The notes: generated by a model not told the origin, from the sequence alone. A DNA stretch of 33,422 nucleotides from Sandarakinorhabdus sp. (GCA_020693225.1 JAIMJL010000001.1:8182-41603); one strand, 5' to 3'. Counted from the stretch's first letter, positions 8,930 to 17,914 are shown. Numbers and translations: made by a program.

Positions 8930-10225
8930 ATGGCCAAAGCTCTTTCCATCCTCTTGCTGGGCTCGGGCGGGCGTGAGCACGCGCTTGCCGACAAGCTGGC
9001 GCAATCGCCGCGTTGCCGCGCCCTGCACGCGGCGCCGGGCAATCCGGGGATCGGCCGACACGCAACGCTTGCCCCCACCCTTTCCATCACCGACGGCGAG
9101 GCTGTGGTGGCCTATGCCCGCGCCCATGCCATCGATCTTGTGGTGATCGGCCCGGAAGCGCCGCTGGTCGCGGGTGTCGCCGACGCCTGCCGGGCCGCCG
9201 GCATCCTTGTTTTCGGCCCGTCCGCTGCCGCCGCCCGCCTGGAAGCCAGCAAAGCCTACACCAAACAGATATGTGACGAGGCCGGGGTTCCAACCGCGCA
9301 ATACCGCAGCTTTTCCGAGCGCAACGCAGCGATTGCCTATTGCGATGCGCACCCGCTGCCGGTGGTGGTGAAGGCAGACGGGCTTGCGGCAGGCAAGGGC
9401 GTGACGGTTGCGACAACGCATACCGAAGCACGGGCGGCGCTTGATGAGTTGTTTGCCGTTCCGGGGGCTTGCGTGGTGATCGAAGAGTGCATGGTTGGCG
9501 AAGAGGTCAGCATGTTCGTGCTGGCCGATGGCAGCGCGGCCCTGCCCTTGCTGGCTGCCCAGGATCACAAGCGGATCGGCGAAGGCGATACCGGCCCCAA
9601 CACCGGTGGCATGGGGGCCTATGCGCCTGCCAGCCTGTTCACCGCCACTTTGCAGGCGGATGCCATGGCGCGGATCATCGCGCCGACACTGGAGACCCTC
9701 CAGGCCCGCGGCACTCCTTTTCAAGGGGTACTATTTGCCGGGCTGATGCTGACGAGGGATGGGCCGAAGCTGATCGAATATAATGTCCGGTTCGGCGATC
9801 CGGAATGCCAAGTGCTGATGGCGCTGCTGGACAGCGACCTGGTGGACCTGCTGGAGGCCTGCGCCTCGGGAACGCTCGGCTCGGCGGTTCTGCGCTGGAA
9901 GCCGGGCGCGGCGGTGACCGTGGTGATCGCGGCAGAAGGCTATCCCGGTACGCCGCGCACCGGCGCGCGCATTGCCGGCATACCGGAGGCAGAAGCAGAC
10001 GGCGCCAAAGTTTTTCAGGCCGGTACCGCCTGTGATGCCGCCGGCCAACTGGTGGCCTCCGGCGGCCGCGTGCTTGCCATCACCGCGACGGGGCCCTGCG
10101 TCACGGCGGCGGCGGCTGCGGCCTATGCAGCAATCGAAAAGATCAGCTTTGCCGATGCTATCTTTCGCCGGGATATCGGTCATCATGAAATCGCGCGGGA
10201 AGCCGCATCAGGAGACAGGGCATGA
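8930..10225 (+). CDS. purD: phosphoribosylamine-glycine ligase (GAR synthetase)
   Basis: 431 residues, normal length. The ATP-grasp enzyme joins phosphoribosylamine and glycine in the second step of purine synthesis, in the cytoplasm. Visible motifs are GSGGREHAL at the N-terminus, the Pro-Gly turn APGNPG, the ATP-grasp region [32 protein letters not shown], and [11 protein letters not shown] with the metal-binding residues. AGGA lies at a usual distance before the ATG. The TGA overlaps the start of the next gene (ATGA), so the two are probably co-translated. Confidence 0.98.
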   Translation: MAKALSILLLGSGGREHALADKLAQSPRCRALHAAPGNPGIGRHATLAPTLSITDGEAVVAYARAHAIDLVVIGPEAPLVAGVADACRAAGILVFGPSAAAARLEASKAYTKQICDEAGVPTAQYRSFSERNAAIAYCDAHPLPVVVKADGLAAGKGVTVATTHTEARAALDELFAVPGACVVIEECMVGEEVSMFVLADGSAALPLLAAQDHKRIGEGDTGPNTGGMGAYAPASLFTATLQADAMARIIAPTLETLQARGTPFQGVLFAGLMLTRDGPKLIEYNVRFGDPECQVLMALLDSDLVDLLEACASGTLGSAVLRWKPGAAVTVVIAAEGYPGTPRTGARIAGIPEAEADGAKVFQAGTACDAAGQLVASGGRVLAITATGPCVTAAAAAAYAAIEKISFADAIFRRDIGHHEIAREAASGDRA

Positions 10226-11298
10226 GCAGCCGCCAGGAACAATTTTCGGGCACGTCCGAGGTCCGGGAAGCGCATCGTTTCGATACCGGCGCGCTGGAGG
10301 CGTGGATGCGGGACAATGTCCGCGATTTCGCCGGGCCGCTCGAAGTGCAGCAGTTCAAGGGCGGGCAATCCAACCCCACTTACAAGCTGATTACACCGAA
10401 AAAATCCTATGTGATGCGGCGCAAGCCACCGGGGCAGCTGCTGAAATCGGCGCATGCGGTGGATCGCGAATACAAGGTTATCACGGCGCTGCACGCCGCC
10501 GGCTTTCCGGCCGCCGAAACCTTCGGCCTTTGCACCGACGACAGCGTGGTGGGCACCTGGTTCTACATCATGGATTGTGTCGAGGGGCGGGTCATCTGGG
10601 ACGGCACCTTCCCGGATGTGCCAACAAGCGAGCGCGCGCGCTATTTCGATGCAATGAACGCAACCATCGCGCAGCTGCACAGCTTTGATCCGGCGGGCAT
10701 CGGGCTGGCCGATTTCGGCAAGCCCGGCAATTATTTCGCCCGGCAGATCGGCCGCTGGTCGCAGCAATATCTGGACGACGAGGCGGCCGGCCGGGTGCCC
10801 GCGATGGACGCGCTGGTCGAATGGTTGCCGGCCAACATCCCGCCGGGCGAGGAAGTCGCGGTCGTGCATGGGGACTATCGCTGTGACAACATGATCTTCC
10901 ACCCCACCGAACCGAAGGTGCTGGCGGTGCTTGATTGGGAACTGAGCACGCTGGGCCATCCACTGGCCGATTTCAGCTACCATCTGATGATGTACCGCAT
11001 GCCGCCCACCGGCACCGTGGGCCTTGTTGACTGTGATCTGAAGGCAATGAACATCCCGAGTGAAGCCGACTATATCGCAAGCTATTGCCGCCGCACGGCG
11101 CGCGATCCGCAAGCGGTTACCGCCAACATGGATTTCTATATCGCCTACAATATGTTCCGCCTCGCCGCGATCGTGCATGGAATCCGTGGCCGGGTGGTGC
11201 GGGGAACCGCGGCGTCGGCCCATGCCAAGGCGATGAGCGAAACCGTGGAGCCGCTGGCCAACCTCGCCTGGGAACAGGCGCGCAAGGCAGCGGCCTAG
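10222..11298 (+). CDS. APH-fold phosphotransferase (ACAD10/11-like kinase family)
   Basis: 358 residues. The fold is the aminoglycoside phosphotransferase/choline kinase type: an N-lobe with FKGGQSNPTYKL and VMRRKPPG, the catalytic loop HGDYRCDN, and the metal-binding DWELSTLGHPLADFSY. This sequence style matches the bacterial phosphotransferases related to the kinase part of ACAD10/11, which are thought to phosphorylate 4-hydroxyacyl-CoAs; the precise substrate here is not known. It overlaps purD by 4 bp although no metabolic link is obvious. The stop codon TAG (11296-11298) is the first three bases of the 105-bp repeat copy B. Confidence 0.88.
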   Translation: MSSRQEQFSGTSEVREAHRFDTGALEAWMRDNVRDFAGPLEVQQFKGGQSNPTYKLITPKKSYVMRRKPPGQLLKSAHAVDREYKVITALHAAGFPAAETFGLCTDDSVVGTWFYIMDCVEGRVIWDGTFPDVPTSERARYFDAMNATIAQLHSFDPAGIGLADFGKPGNYFARQIGRWSQQYLDDEAAGRVPAMDALVEWLPANIPPGEEVAVVHGDYRCDNMIFHPTEPKVLAVLDWELSTLGHPLADFSYHLMMYRMPPTGTVGLVDCDLKAMNIPSEADYIASYCRRTARDPQAVTANMDFYIAYNMFRLAAIVHGIRGRVVRGTAASAHAKAMSETVEPLANLAWEQARKAAA

Positions 11299-11400
11299 AG
11301 CGAGTCTCGTTCTGATTGGATCAGAACGGCCGCTCTATCCTTCTGATTTTCCGCATGGGTTTTCGATGCTCGTGATTCCACGAGATCGAAACATGCTCTA
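11296..11400 (+). repeat. 105-bp MITE-like element, copy B
   Basis: This copy fills nearly the whole gap between two convergent genes and supplies both of their stop codons: TAG at 11296-11298 on the plus strand and TAG at 11400-11398 on the minus strand. It has 9 differences from the copy at 27525. Hairpin 2 reads CTCGTG/CACGAG instead of CTGGTG/CACCAG, which is a paired G-C to C-G swap. Confidence 0.95.
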
Positions 11401-13650
11401 AAAGTCTCGCGACAGGGTTATCGCCGCGCCCGCATCGGCAGGCCGTGCCTGATGGCCCGGGTTGCTACGGTGAAACACGGTGAAGCCCACACCATCCCGG
11501 TCATAGGACAGCTCCGCCGCGCGCTCGCGCTGCGCCGGGGCTGCGGGCAGCAGCTTGCCATCGGCGGCGGCAAAACTACCTGCGGTCAAGGCAAGCGGCT
11601 GCGCCAGCCGCAGGGTCAGCCGGTCAGTTGTCCGCAGGCCCGGTGCCGACGCTGCCAGCGACCAGCCGATCGACCGCAATGTTTCCCCCGGACGCAACAA
11701 ACCGGTGTTTGCCAGGCGCGGCTGGTGATATCCCATCGACGCCGCCACGCGCAGGGCGATGTGCGGCACCGGTGTGCTGTCGAGGCTGCCGCCCAACAAA
11801 AGCGATTTGCCGCCCATTAGCCCGAGGGCCGGTGACAATCTTGTGCCGAGCAAGCTTCCTTCATCGGCCACATGGGTGGCCCTTGCCCCCAGAAGCAACG
11901 GCCCGACCGGCGCAGAGAGGCCGGCACTAACACGGGATTGCCGGGCGCGCCGGGCAAGCCCGGCCACTTCAGTAAGCCGCAGTTCCCCATGGCTGCCCGA
12001 TAGCGCGATCCGCCCGCCGGCTAGCCGCGTTTCCAGCAGCACCAGCGCGCGGCTGTCACGCGCCGGATCGGAGTCTGCCTCCAGTCCATCCGGCGCCACC
12101 AGACCGGAAGGGCCGCTGGCAGGCAGGGCGGCGCTGGCGAAATGCCCGGAAGCCACCTCGACCCGAACGGCACCTGACTGATAGCCGAAGCGGGATTCCC
12201 GCAGCGGATTGCGGCTGGCGGCATGGGCATCCAGCCCGCGCTGGGCAAATCCCAGCGGCGCATCTCCCGAATCACCTCTGCGAAAACTGTCGGCATGGTG
12301 CGTCTGTTGCGAGACTTTCATGGCCCTCAGTGCCAGCGAAAATCCGCCCCAGCGCGTGTCCGCACGCTCCAGCGATGCGGATCCCAGGGCCGCGCCCAGC
12401 CTGGCAGGCCCGGCCGTGCGCAAAGTGGACCCGATTTTAAGGCCATAGGTTCGGCCATAGCCATCGATGATCGGCACCGACCCCAGAGCGGCTCCAAATG
12501 ATGCCCCATCGCCAAAGGCCGATCCCAGGCTGCCATTGGCCGAAAGCGACACCGGAACAGCACTTCCCGCCAGGCTGGTGCCGCCAGACGGCGCAAAAGC
12601 CCGCGCGATATTCAGGATTCCGCGACCGTAAACGGGGTCGGGGCCGGGCGCCCCTGCATCGTCTGCCGAACGCAGCAGCAGATCGACCAGCTGCGCGGAA
12701 GTGAGATTGGGGTAGGCTTGCGCCAGCAAGGCGATGGCACCCGAAACCTGCGGCGTCGCGTAAGACGATCCGGAATAGAGAAAGGCCGTTCCGTTCTGGT
12801 CGAAGCTGCGCACCCGCACGCCAAGCGCGGTGATGAAATTGTCCTGCGCCGATCCCGCGCGGTTGGAAAAACTGGCGAGCTGGCGATTTTCATCCACTGC
12901 GCCGACAATGATGATGGCCGCCTTGTTGCCGGATGCCAGCGCCGACGTTGGCAGGGCATCGATCTGCGCGGCACTGTCGTTGCCGCCGGAAATCACCAGA
13001 ACGGCGCTGCGCGTGGCATTGGCAAAGGCGCTCCGCAGGGCGGCGTTTCCGGGCGACCCGCCCAGCGAGATGTTGATCACTCTGGCGCCGGTTGCCGCGG
13101 CAGCCTCGATGCCGGCTGCCAACGTGCTGTCGGAATAGCGGCAGCCGTCAGCCGTGGCACAGCTTCCGGCCCGATCCGCGCGCATCACGGCAAGTGTCGC
13201 CTGCGGCGCAAGCCCCACGATCTGGCCCCCATTGCGGGCCGCGCCCAATACGGCGGCCACCGAAGTGCCGTGCCCACCTTCGTCCTGAATAGACCGCCCG
13301 GAGCCGGCAACATCGCGACTGGAGCCGTGAATACGGCCGGCAAACTCGGGACTGTCTGCAGCAATTCCGCTGTCAACCAGACCGACGACAATGGACTGGC
13401 CGCTGTAACCTGCGGCCCAGGCTTCGATTGCGCCCGATGTCGTTGCCGAATTGGTTCGGCGATATTCTGCCGTATCCAGCGATGCAATGGGAACAGGCAC
13501 CGGCTGTGGCTGCGGCGCGGCGGGCGGGATGGTCGCGGAAGCCGACACCGGACCCTGACCGGAACCGCCACCACATGCCGTGAGCGCGACACCTGCCAGC
13601 AGCGGCAAAAGCGCCAAAGGCCGGCCCGATCGATGACTGCTTGGCGTCAC
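11398..13650 (-). CDS. lipidated subtilisin-like (S8) autotransporter protease
   Basis: 750 residues from GTG 13650, with AGGG about 9 bases upstream. A lipoprotein signal ends in the lipobox LTAC (C26), followed by a Gly/Pro-rich linker. The S8 peptidase domain (about residues 60-355) has all catalytic residues: D93 (VDSGI), H127 (GGHGTS), N224 (oxyanion, SGGND) and S296 (GSSYATP). The remaining ~390 residues are Gly/Ala/Ser-rich amphipathic strands ending AITLSRDF, as in an autotransporter beta-barrel. The layout resembles lipidated subtilisin autotransporters such as NalP and SphB1. The barrel assignment rests on composition and the terminal Phe and is less certain than the protease. The stop codon lies in repeat copy B. 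Confidence 0.85.
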   Translation of the reverse strand: MTPSSHRSGRPLALLPLLAGVALTACGGGSGQGPVSASATIPPAAPQPQPVPVPIASLDTAEYRRTNSATTSGAIEAWAAGYSGQSIVVGLVDSGIAADSPEFAGRIHGSSRDVAGSGRSIQDEGGHGTSVAAVLGAARNGGQIVGLAPQATLAVMRADRAGSCATADGCRYSDSTLAAGIEAAAATGARVINISLGGSPGNAALRSAFANATRSAVLVISGGNDSAAQIDALPTSALASGNKAAIIIVGAVDENRQLASFSNRAGSAQDNFITALGVRVRSFDQNGTAFLYSGSSYATPQVSGAIALLAQAYPNLTSAQLVDLLLRSADDAGAPGPDPVYGRGILNIARAFAPSGGTSLAGSAVPVSLSANGSLGSAFGDGASFGAALGSVPIIDGYGRTYGLKIGSTLRTAGPARLGAALGSASLERADTRWGGFSLALRAMKVSQQTHHADSFRRGDSGDAPLGFAQRGLDAHAASRNPLRESRFGYQSGAVRVEVASGHFASAALPASGPSGLVAPDGLEADSDPARDSRALVLLETRLAGGRIALSGSHGELRLTEVAGLARRARQSRVSAGLSAPVGPLLLGARATHVADEGSLLGTRLSPALGLMGGKSLLLGGSLDSTPVPHIALRVAASMGYHQPRLANTGLLRPGETLRSIGWSLAASAPGLRTTDRLTLRLAQPLALTAGSFAAADGKLLPAAPAQRERAAELSYDRDGVGFTVFHRSNPGHQARPADAGAAITLSRDF

Positions 13651-13676
13651 GCAATTTCCCTGTCTATAGCCGCGCT

Positions 13677-14387
13677 ATGCATCGCCCGATTTCCCGCCTT
13701 CTGCACCTTGAGCAGCCTCCGGTTGATCTGTCGATGGTCACAGCCTGGTTGTTCGATATGGACAACACGCTCTATCCTGCCAGCGCCAATCTCTTCGCAC
13801 AGATTGACCGCAAGATGGAAGCCTATGTCGGGAGCCTGCTGGGACTTTCGCGGGAAGAGGCACGCGGGGTGCAGAAGCGCTATTTTCATGAGCATGGAAC
13901 GACCCTGCGCGGCCTGATGTTAAGCCACGATGTCGATCCGCGGCACTTTCTGGACTTCGTGCACGATATCGACATGTCGGTTTTGCAGCCAGATCCACGG
14001 CTGCGGACGGCGCTGCTGCGGCTGCCGGGACGGCGAATCGTATTCACCAATGGCGATGTGGACTATGCCAGCCGGGTGCTCACCGCACTCCGCATCGATG
14101 ATTGCTTCGAAGCCGTGCACGATATTCATGCCATGCACTATTTGCCCAAACCGGACGCCCGCGCCTATTCCGGCCTGTGTGAACGGCATGCGATCGATCC
14201 GGCGACAGCGCTATTTGCCGATGACATGGCCCACAATCTGGCCCCTGCAAAGGATCTTGGCATGACCACGGTGTGGGTCAACAACGGATCGGAACGCGGT
14301 GATCATGCCGCCCGTGCAGACATGATCGATATCGAAATTCACGATGTCGCCGATTGGCTCGCCAATTGGCTGGAGGAGACGGCTTGA
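13677..14387 (+). CDS. HAD-family hydrolase, pyrimidine 5'-nucleotidase type
   Basis: 236 residues from ATG 13677. The start is uncertain: ATG 13734 is possible, and neither has a clear ribosome site. The HAD motifs are complete: FDMDNT (nucleophile D27, D29), FTNGD, the Lys in LPKPDA, and FADDMAHN. The cap and length fit the SDT1/pyrimidine 5'-nucleotidase-like subfamily, which dephosphorylates nucleotides or related phosphates; the substrate cannot be read from sequence. The gene starts only 26 bp from the divergent protease gene. It runs into dapD with a TGATG overlap. Confidence 0.85.
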   Translation: MHRPISRLLHLEQPPVDLSMVTAWLFDMDNTLYPASANLFAQIDRKMEAYVGSLLGLSREEARGVQKRYFHEHGTTLRGLMLSHDVDPRHFLDFVHDIDMSVLQPDPRLRTALLRLPGRRIVFTNGDVDYASRVLTALRIDDCFEAVHDIHAMHYLPKPDARAYSGLCERHAIDPATALFADDMAHNLAPAKDLGMTTVWVNNGSERGDHAARADMIDIEIHDVADWLANWLEETA

Positions 14388-15229
14388 TGGCCGGGCAAAA
14401 TGATCTCGCTGCAGCCATCGATGCTGCCTGGGAGGTGCGAGAGACCTTGAACCCCGGCACCGGCGGCGCCGTTGCGGCGGCGGTGGAGGCAGCACTGGCA
14501 GGCCTCGATTCCGGCACCTTGCGGGTCGCAGACCGCGGCGACGATGGCCAATGGACTGTCAACCAATGGCTCAAAAAAGCGGTTCTGCTAAGCTTTCGGC
14601 TCAGCCCCAACAGCGTGGTTCAAGGCAGCGGAGCGCCGGCGTTTGACAAGGTTCCCCTGAAGACGGGTGACTGGGGCGAAAATCGCTTTGCGCAGGCAGG
14701 CTTTCGCATGGTGCCAGGTGCCGTCGTGCGGCGCGGTGCCTATATCGCACCCGGCGCGGTTCTGATGCCAAGTTTTGTCAACATCGGTGCCCATGTGGGC
14801 GCCAACAGCATGATCGACACCTGGGCAACCGTCGGCAGTTGCGCGCAGATCGGGGCCAACGTCCACATTTCCGGAGGTGCCGGCATTGGCGGGGTTCTGG
14901 AGCCGCTGCAGGCAGGACCGGTGATCATCGAGGATGGCGCCTTCATCGGCGCCCGGTCAGAAGTCGCCGAAGGCGTCGTGGTACGCGAAGGCGCGGTGCT
15001 CAGCATGGGCGTGTTTCTGGGGGCCAGCACGAAAATCATCGATCGGGCAACAGGCGAAGTCCTGATGGGCGAAGTGCCGGCCTATGCGGTTGTCGTTCCC
15101 GGTGCGATGCCCGGAAAGCCCTTTCCGGACGGCAGTCCGGGGCCGTCGCTTGCCTGTGCCGTGATCGTCAAGCGCGTGGACGCAAAAACACGGGCAAAAA
15201 CAGGTATCAACGAATTGTTGCGCGATTGA
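14387..15229 (+). CDS. dapD: tetrahydrodipicolinate N-succinyltransferase
   Basis: 280 residues. The start at ATG 14387 is set by a strong GGAGGAGA site and the TGATG overlap with the HAD gene. The left-handed beta-helix built from hexapeptide repeats is evident ([40 protein letters not shown]). The substrate-binding segment is [15 protein letters not shown]. DapD succinylates tetrahydrodipicolinate in the lysine/meso-diaminopimelate pathway, supplying cell-wall precursor in the cytoplasm. Active trimers are known for the family. No dapE or argD partner is adjacent. Confidence 0.98.
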   Translation: MAGQNDLAAAIDAAWEVRETLNPGTGGAVAAAVEAALAGLDSGTLRVADRGDDGQWTVNQWLKKAVLLSFRLSPNSVVQGSGAPAFDKVPLKTGDWGENRFAQAGFRMVPGAVVRRGAYIAPGAVLMPSFVNIGAHVGANSMIDTWATVGSCAQIGANVHISGGAGIGGVLEPLQAGPVIIEDGAFIGARSEVAEGVVVREGAVLSMGVFLGASTKIIDRATGEVLMGEVPAYAVVVPGAMPGKPFPDGSPGPSLACAVIVKRVDAKTRAKTGINELLRD

Positions 15230-15253
15230 AGCCGGGAAAGGGAGCAGATAGAC

Positions 15254-15655
15254 ATGAATTTCTGGATAGTTGGCGCTCTTTTTCTGGCGACCAGTGCGGC
15301 GCAGGCGGCGCCGCGCAACGAAGTCGTGAACGGTGTCTGGCAAAACCCCAGCGGCAGCGTGAAAATGCGTATTGCGCCTTGTGGCACGCAAATCTGCGGC
15401 AAGGTTGTCTATGCCAATGCGCAAGCAAAGGCCGATGCGGCGCGCGGCGGCAATCCGGACTTTATCGGGGTGAACCTGCTGCGGGATTTCAACCGCACCG
15501 GGCCGGCAAGCTGGTCAGGCCAGGTCTTCGTGCCGGATATCAACCGCACCGTTTCCGGCACACTCACAAAGTCCAGCCCGCGCAGCCTGACGGTGCGGGG
15601 GTGCGTTGTTGGCCGCGTCGGCTGTCGCGATCAGGTGTGGACCAAGGTTGGCTGA
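15254..15655 (+). CDS. DUF2147 family secreted protein
   Basis: 133 residues with a signal peptide (cleavage near AQA/APRN) and a GGGAG ribosome site. The body matches DUF2147: NGVWQNPSGSVKMRIAPCG, CGKVVYA, and a C-terminal LTVRGCVVGRVGC. Four cysteines of the mature protein could form disulfides in the periplasm. The family fold is lipocalin-like but its function is unknown. It starts 24 bp after dapD and is probably read from the same transcript. Confidence 0.85.
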   Translation: MNFWIVGALFLATSAAQAAPRNEVVNGVWQNPSGSVKMRIAPCGTQICGKVVYANAQAKADAARGGNPDFIGVNLLRDFNRTGPASWSGQVFVPDINRTVSGTLTKSSPRSLTVRGCVVGRVGCRDQVWTKVG

Positions 15656-15710
15656 CGCCCTTCGCACTTGCGGCATTGGCGCCTTTTTGTTAGCTTACCC
15701 ATCAGTTCGA

Positions 15711-15728
15711 ATATAAAGGGCTTTATAT
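15711..15728. promoter_or_regulatory. perfect AT-rich inverted repeat overlapping a start codon
   Basis: ATATAAAG-GG-CTTTATAT is a perfect 8+8 palindrome with a 2-base spacer. Its last two bases are the first two of the ATG at 15727, and it covers the place where a ribosome site should be. It could be an operator or an RNA hairpin that hides the start. The function is inferred only from position and symmetry. Confidence 0.4.
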
Positions 15729-15987
15729 GCTGCGTCCTGTTTTTGCCATGGCTGTCCTGCTTGCGGCGCTGCCTGCAACCGCCAATGAAAAGCCGGTGAA
15801 TGACAAGACGGCGAGTGTCCCGGAACGGGATCGGCAAATCTGCAAGAAGATGAACATGACCGGAAGCCGCCTCTCCGTGAAGAGTGCTTGCAAGACGAAG
15901 GCCGAATGGGAAGAAGAGGCGCGGACTGGCAAGGATCAGATCCGCCGGATCGATGATCTCAGCGGAACTTCAAGCCCCAGCACCTGA
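15727..15987 (+). CDS. small secreted protein with ICxxx..TGSRL..CxTxAEW motif
   Basis: 86 residues. A signal peptide (cleavage near ATA/NEKP) is followed by a charged linker and the motif ICKKMNMTGSRL with CKTKAEWEEEA. The two cysteines 18-19 residues apart may form a disulfide. This signature is common in small exported sphingomonad proteins of unknown function. There is no ribosome site; instead a perfect palindrome runs into the start codon. The gene is the last rightward gene before the convergent dienelactone hydrolase. Confidence 0.75.
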   Translation: MLRPVFAMAVLLAALPATANEKPVNDKTASVPERDRQICKKMNMTGSRLSVKSACKTKAEWEEEARTGKDQIRRIDDLSGTSSPST

Positions 15988-15992
15988 TACGT

Positions 15993-16014
15993 CCGCTCCG
16001 GTCCATCGGAGTGG
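15993..16014. terminator. hairpin shared by two convergent genes
   Basis: CCGCTCCG-GTCCAT-CGGAGTGG forms an 8-bp stem with one G-T pair, between the stop of the small secreted protein gene and the stop of the dienelactone hydrolase gene. There is no T-run, so it is only a weak candidate. Confidence 0.35.
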
Positions 16015-16022
16015 CAGGCTGT

Positions 16023-16739
16023 TCAGGCAAAGACCTCAGCGAAAAACGCCTGCATCGCCGCCCAGGATCGGTGGTCGGTGCGCTCATGATAGATGATGCC
16101 CGGCATAAGCTCGCCCTTTGCCTCGGGATTGGTGAAGCTGTGCATCGCGCCCGTATAGGCGATTGTCTGGCAATCCACCTTCGCGTCCGCCATTTCGGCG
16201 AGGAACTCCGCCAGCTTGTCATGGGGAACAAGCGGATCCTCGGCACCGTGACAGGCAAGCACCTTTGCCACGACCTGCCCCGCCTGCGCCTTCATCGGCG
16301 TATCCAGCGCGCCGTGAAAGCTCACAACGCCGATCACATCGGGATGCCCCATACGCGCCAGCTCCAGAACTGTTGATCCGCCAAAGCAATAGCCGACTGC
16401 TGCTATCCGGCCGCTGCACGCCGGATGCGCCTTCAGTCCGGCAATTGCTGCCGCTGCTCTGGCTCTGAGCCTTGGGCGGTCTGCGAGAAAATCCCCGATA
16501 ATGGCAAAGGCTTCCGGCGGGTCAGACGGAATGTGGCGGTTGCCGAAGATGTCGGCGGCGAGTGCCACATAGCCCAGATCGGCCAGCATCCGTGCCCGCC
16601 GCTGCACCTGCGCACCAAGCCCCCAGGCTTCGTGCACGGCTACCACGCCCGGATAGGGGCCGGGGCCAAACTTCGCGGCATCCGGCAGCTCCAGCACACC
16701 CAAGCAGCGTTCCGGCCCGTCGAAATACTCCAGGTCCAT
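16023..16739 (-). CDS. dienelactone hydrolase family protein
   Basis: 238 residues from ATG 16739, which has a strong GAGGGAGGG site and lies 11 bp after the peroxiredoxin stop. It is an alpha/beta hydrolase of the DLH family with catalytic C118 (GYCFGG), D168 (GAEDPLVP) and H200 (GAMHSF), and the family's conserved Glu at 36 (VHEAWG). Classical members open dienelactones in chlorocatechol breakdown. Many chromosomal members act on other esters, so the substrate is not settled. No signal peptide. It is in one unit with the peroxiredoxin upstream. Confidence 0.93.
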   Translation of the reverse strand: MDLEYFDGPERCLGVLELPDAAKFGPGPYPGVVAVHEAWGLGAQVQRRARMLADLGYVALAADIFGNRHIPSDPPEAFAIIGDFLADRPRLRARAAAAIAGLKAHPACSGRIAAVGYCFGGSTVLELARMGHPDVIGVVSFHGALDTPMKAQAGQVVAKVLACHGAEDPLVPHDKLAEFLAEMADAKVDCQTIAYTGAMHSFTNPEAKGELMPGIIYHERTDHRSWAAMQAFFAEVFA

Positions 16740-16750
16740 GCGGCCCTCCC

Positions 16751-17233
16751 TCAAAGCTGCCCAAGCAGATATTCGGCCGACGATACCTTGAACGCGCCCG
16801 GCTCTTCAACGTTGAGCGAAGTGACGGTGCCGTCCTTCACCAGCATCGAAAACCGCTGCGCGCGCAAGCCCATGCCGAATTTGCTGCCGTCCATCGTCAG
16901 CCCCAGGGCCTTGGCGAAATCGCCATTGCCGTCTGCCAGCATGGTAACCTTGCCTTCGGCACCGGCAGACTTGCCCCAGGCACCCATCACAAAGGCATCG
17001 TTGACCGAAAGGCAGACGATTTCATCGACGCCTTTTCCCGCCATTTCGCCGGACTTTTCCAAAAAGCCGGGCAAATGCTTGGCCGAGCAGGTGGGCGTAA
17101 ACGCACCGGGCACGGCAAACAGCGCCACCGTTCTGCCACCGAACAGATCGTTGGTGTCTACCGGGGCCGGGCCATCCGCGGTCATCTTCGTGAGAACGGC
17201 ATGCGGAACTGCGTCGCCAACCTTGATCGTCAT
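16751..17233 (-). CDS. peroxiredoxin, Prx5 type
   Basis: 160 residues from ATG 17233 with an AGGAGAG site. The active-site motif VPGAFTPTCSAKHLPGF gives peroxidatic C49 with T46 and P42. A second cysteine, C74 (EIVCLSVND), is at the position often seen in atypical Prx5 enzymes. The enzyme reduces H2O2 and alkyl peroxides in the cytoplasm, usually using thioredoxin or glutaredoxin. It is co-transcribed with the dienelactone hydrolase and divergent from the YqgE gene. Confidence 0.95.
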   Translation of the reverse strand: MTIKVGDAVPHAVLTKMTADGPAPVDTNDLFGGRTVALFAVPGAFTPTCSAKHLPGFLEKSGEMAGKGVDEIVCLSVNDAFVMGAWGKSAGAEGKVTMLADGNGDFAKALGLTMDGSKFGMGLRAQRFSMLVKDGTVTSLNVEEPGAFKVSSAEYLLGQL

Positions 17234-17323
17234 CTGCTCTCTCCTCTGAACTGTGCGGCATGGGTTACCGGCCATGATGCCGCGCGTCTAGCGCCCCATG
17301 ATGACAGGCCGTAGATTGATGAT

Positions 17324-17884
17324 ATGAATCAGGCTTGCTACCTTTCCGGCCAGTTTCTGCTGGCCATGCCGGGCATTGGCGATCCGCGATTCGATCGGTC
17401 GGTGATAGCCATTTGCGCCCATGATCCGGCGGGCGCGTTCGGCTTGTGCCTGCAATCCGAAATCACCGAGCTCACTGTTCCGCAACTGATGCGCCAGCTG
17501 GACATTGATCCCGGCGATACGCCGGAAATCGCGGTTCTGGCTGGTGGGCCGGTGGAGCCGCAGCGCGGCTTCGTACTGCATTCATCGGATTGGGGCGGCC
17601 AGGATACGCGACATGTGGCGGGTCGTTGGGCATTCACCGGAACGCGCGATGTGCTGGCAGCCATCGCCGAGGGCAAGGGGCCAAAGCATTGGATATCGTG
17701 CCTGGGCTATGCCGGCTGGGGCGAAGGGCAGCTTGAGGAAGAGCTGCTGCAAAACGGCTGGTTCACCACGCCGGCGACTACCAGCCTGCTGTGGGATACC
17801 CCGGCAGCGGTGCGTTGGAAGGCAGCCTTTGCCGGCTCCGGCATTGATGTGGGCCAGTTGTCGGCCGCAACCGGACGCGCCTGA
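17324..17884 (+). CDS. YqgE/AlgH family protein (UPF0301)
   Basis: 186 residues, full length for the family. Characteristic segments are YLSGQFLLAMPGIGDPRFD near the N-terminus, AVLAGGPVEPQRGFVLH, and CLGYAGWGEGQLEEELLQNG. The biochemical role is not established; the name AlgH comes from a reported effect on alginate expression in Pseudomonas. It is a single gene, divergent from the peroxiredoxin across 90 bp and followed by the ribosomal protein genes after 132 bp. Confidence 0.93.
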   Translation: MNQACYLSGQFLLAMPGIGDPRFDRSVIAICAHDPAGAFGLCLQSEITELTVPQLMRQLDIDPGDTPEIAVLAGGPVEPQRGFVLHSSDWGGQDTRHVAGRWAFTGTRDVLAAIAEGKGPKHWISCLGYAGWGEGQLEEELLQNGWFTTPATTSLLWDTPAAVRWKAAFAGSGIDVGQLSAATGRA

Positions 17885-17885
17885 C

Positions 17886-17914
17886 TTGCCAAAGGTCTGC
17901 CCTGTCTGTATGTC
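17886..17914 (+). promoter_or_regulatory. candidate promoter for rpmI-rplT
   Basis: TTGCCA, 17 bases, then TATGTC. The -35 box matches 5 of 6 consensus bases but the -10 only 3 of 6. It lies about 100 bp before the rpmI start, leaving a long leader in which I see no convincing L20-type structure. Confidence 0.3.
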
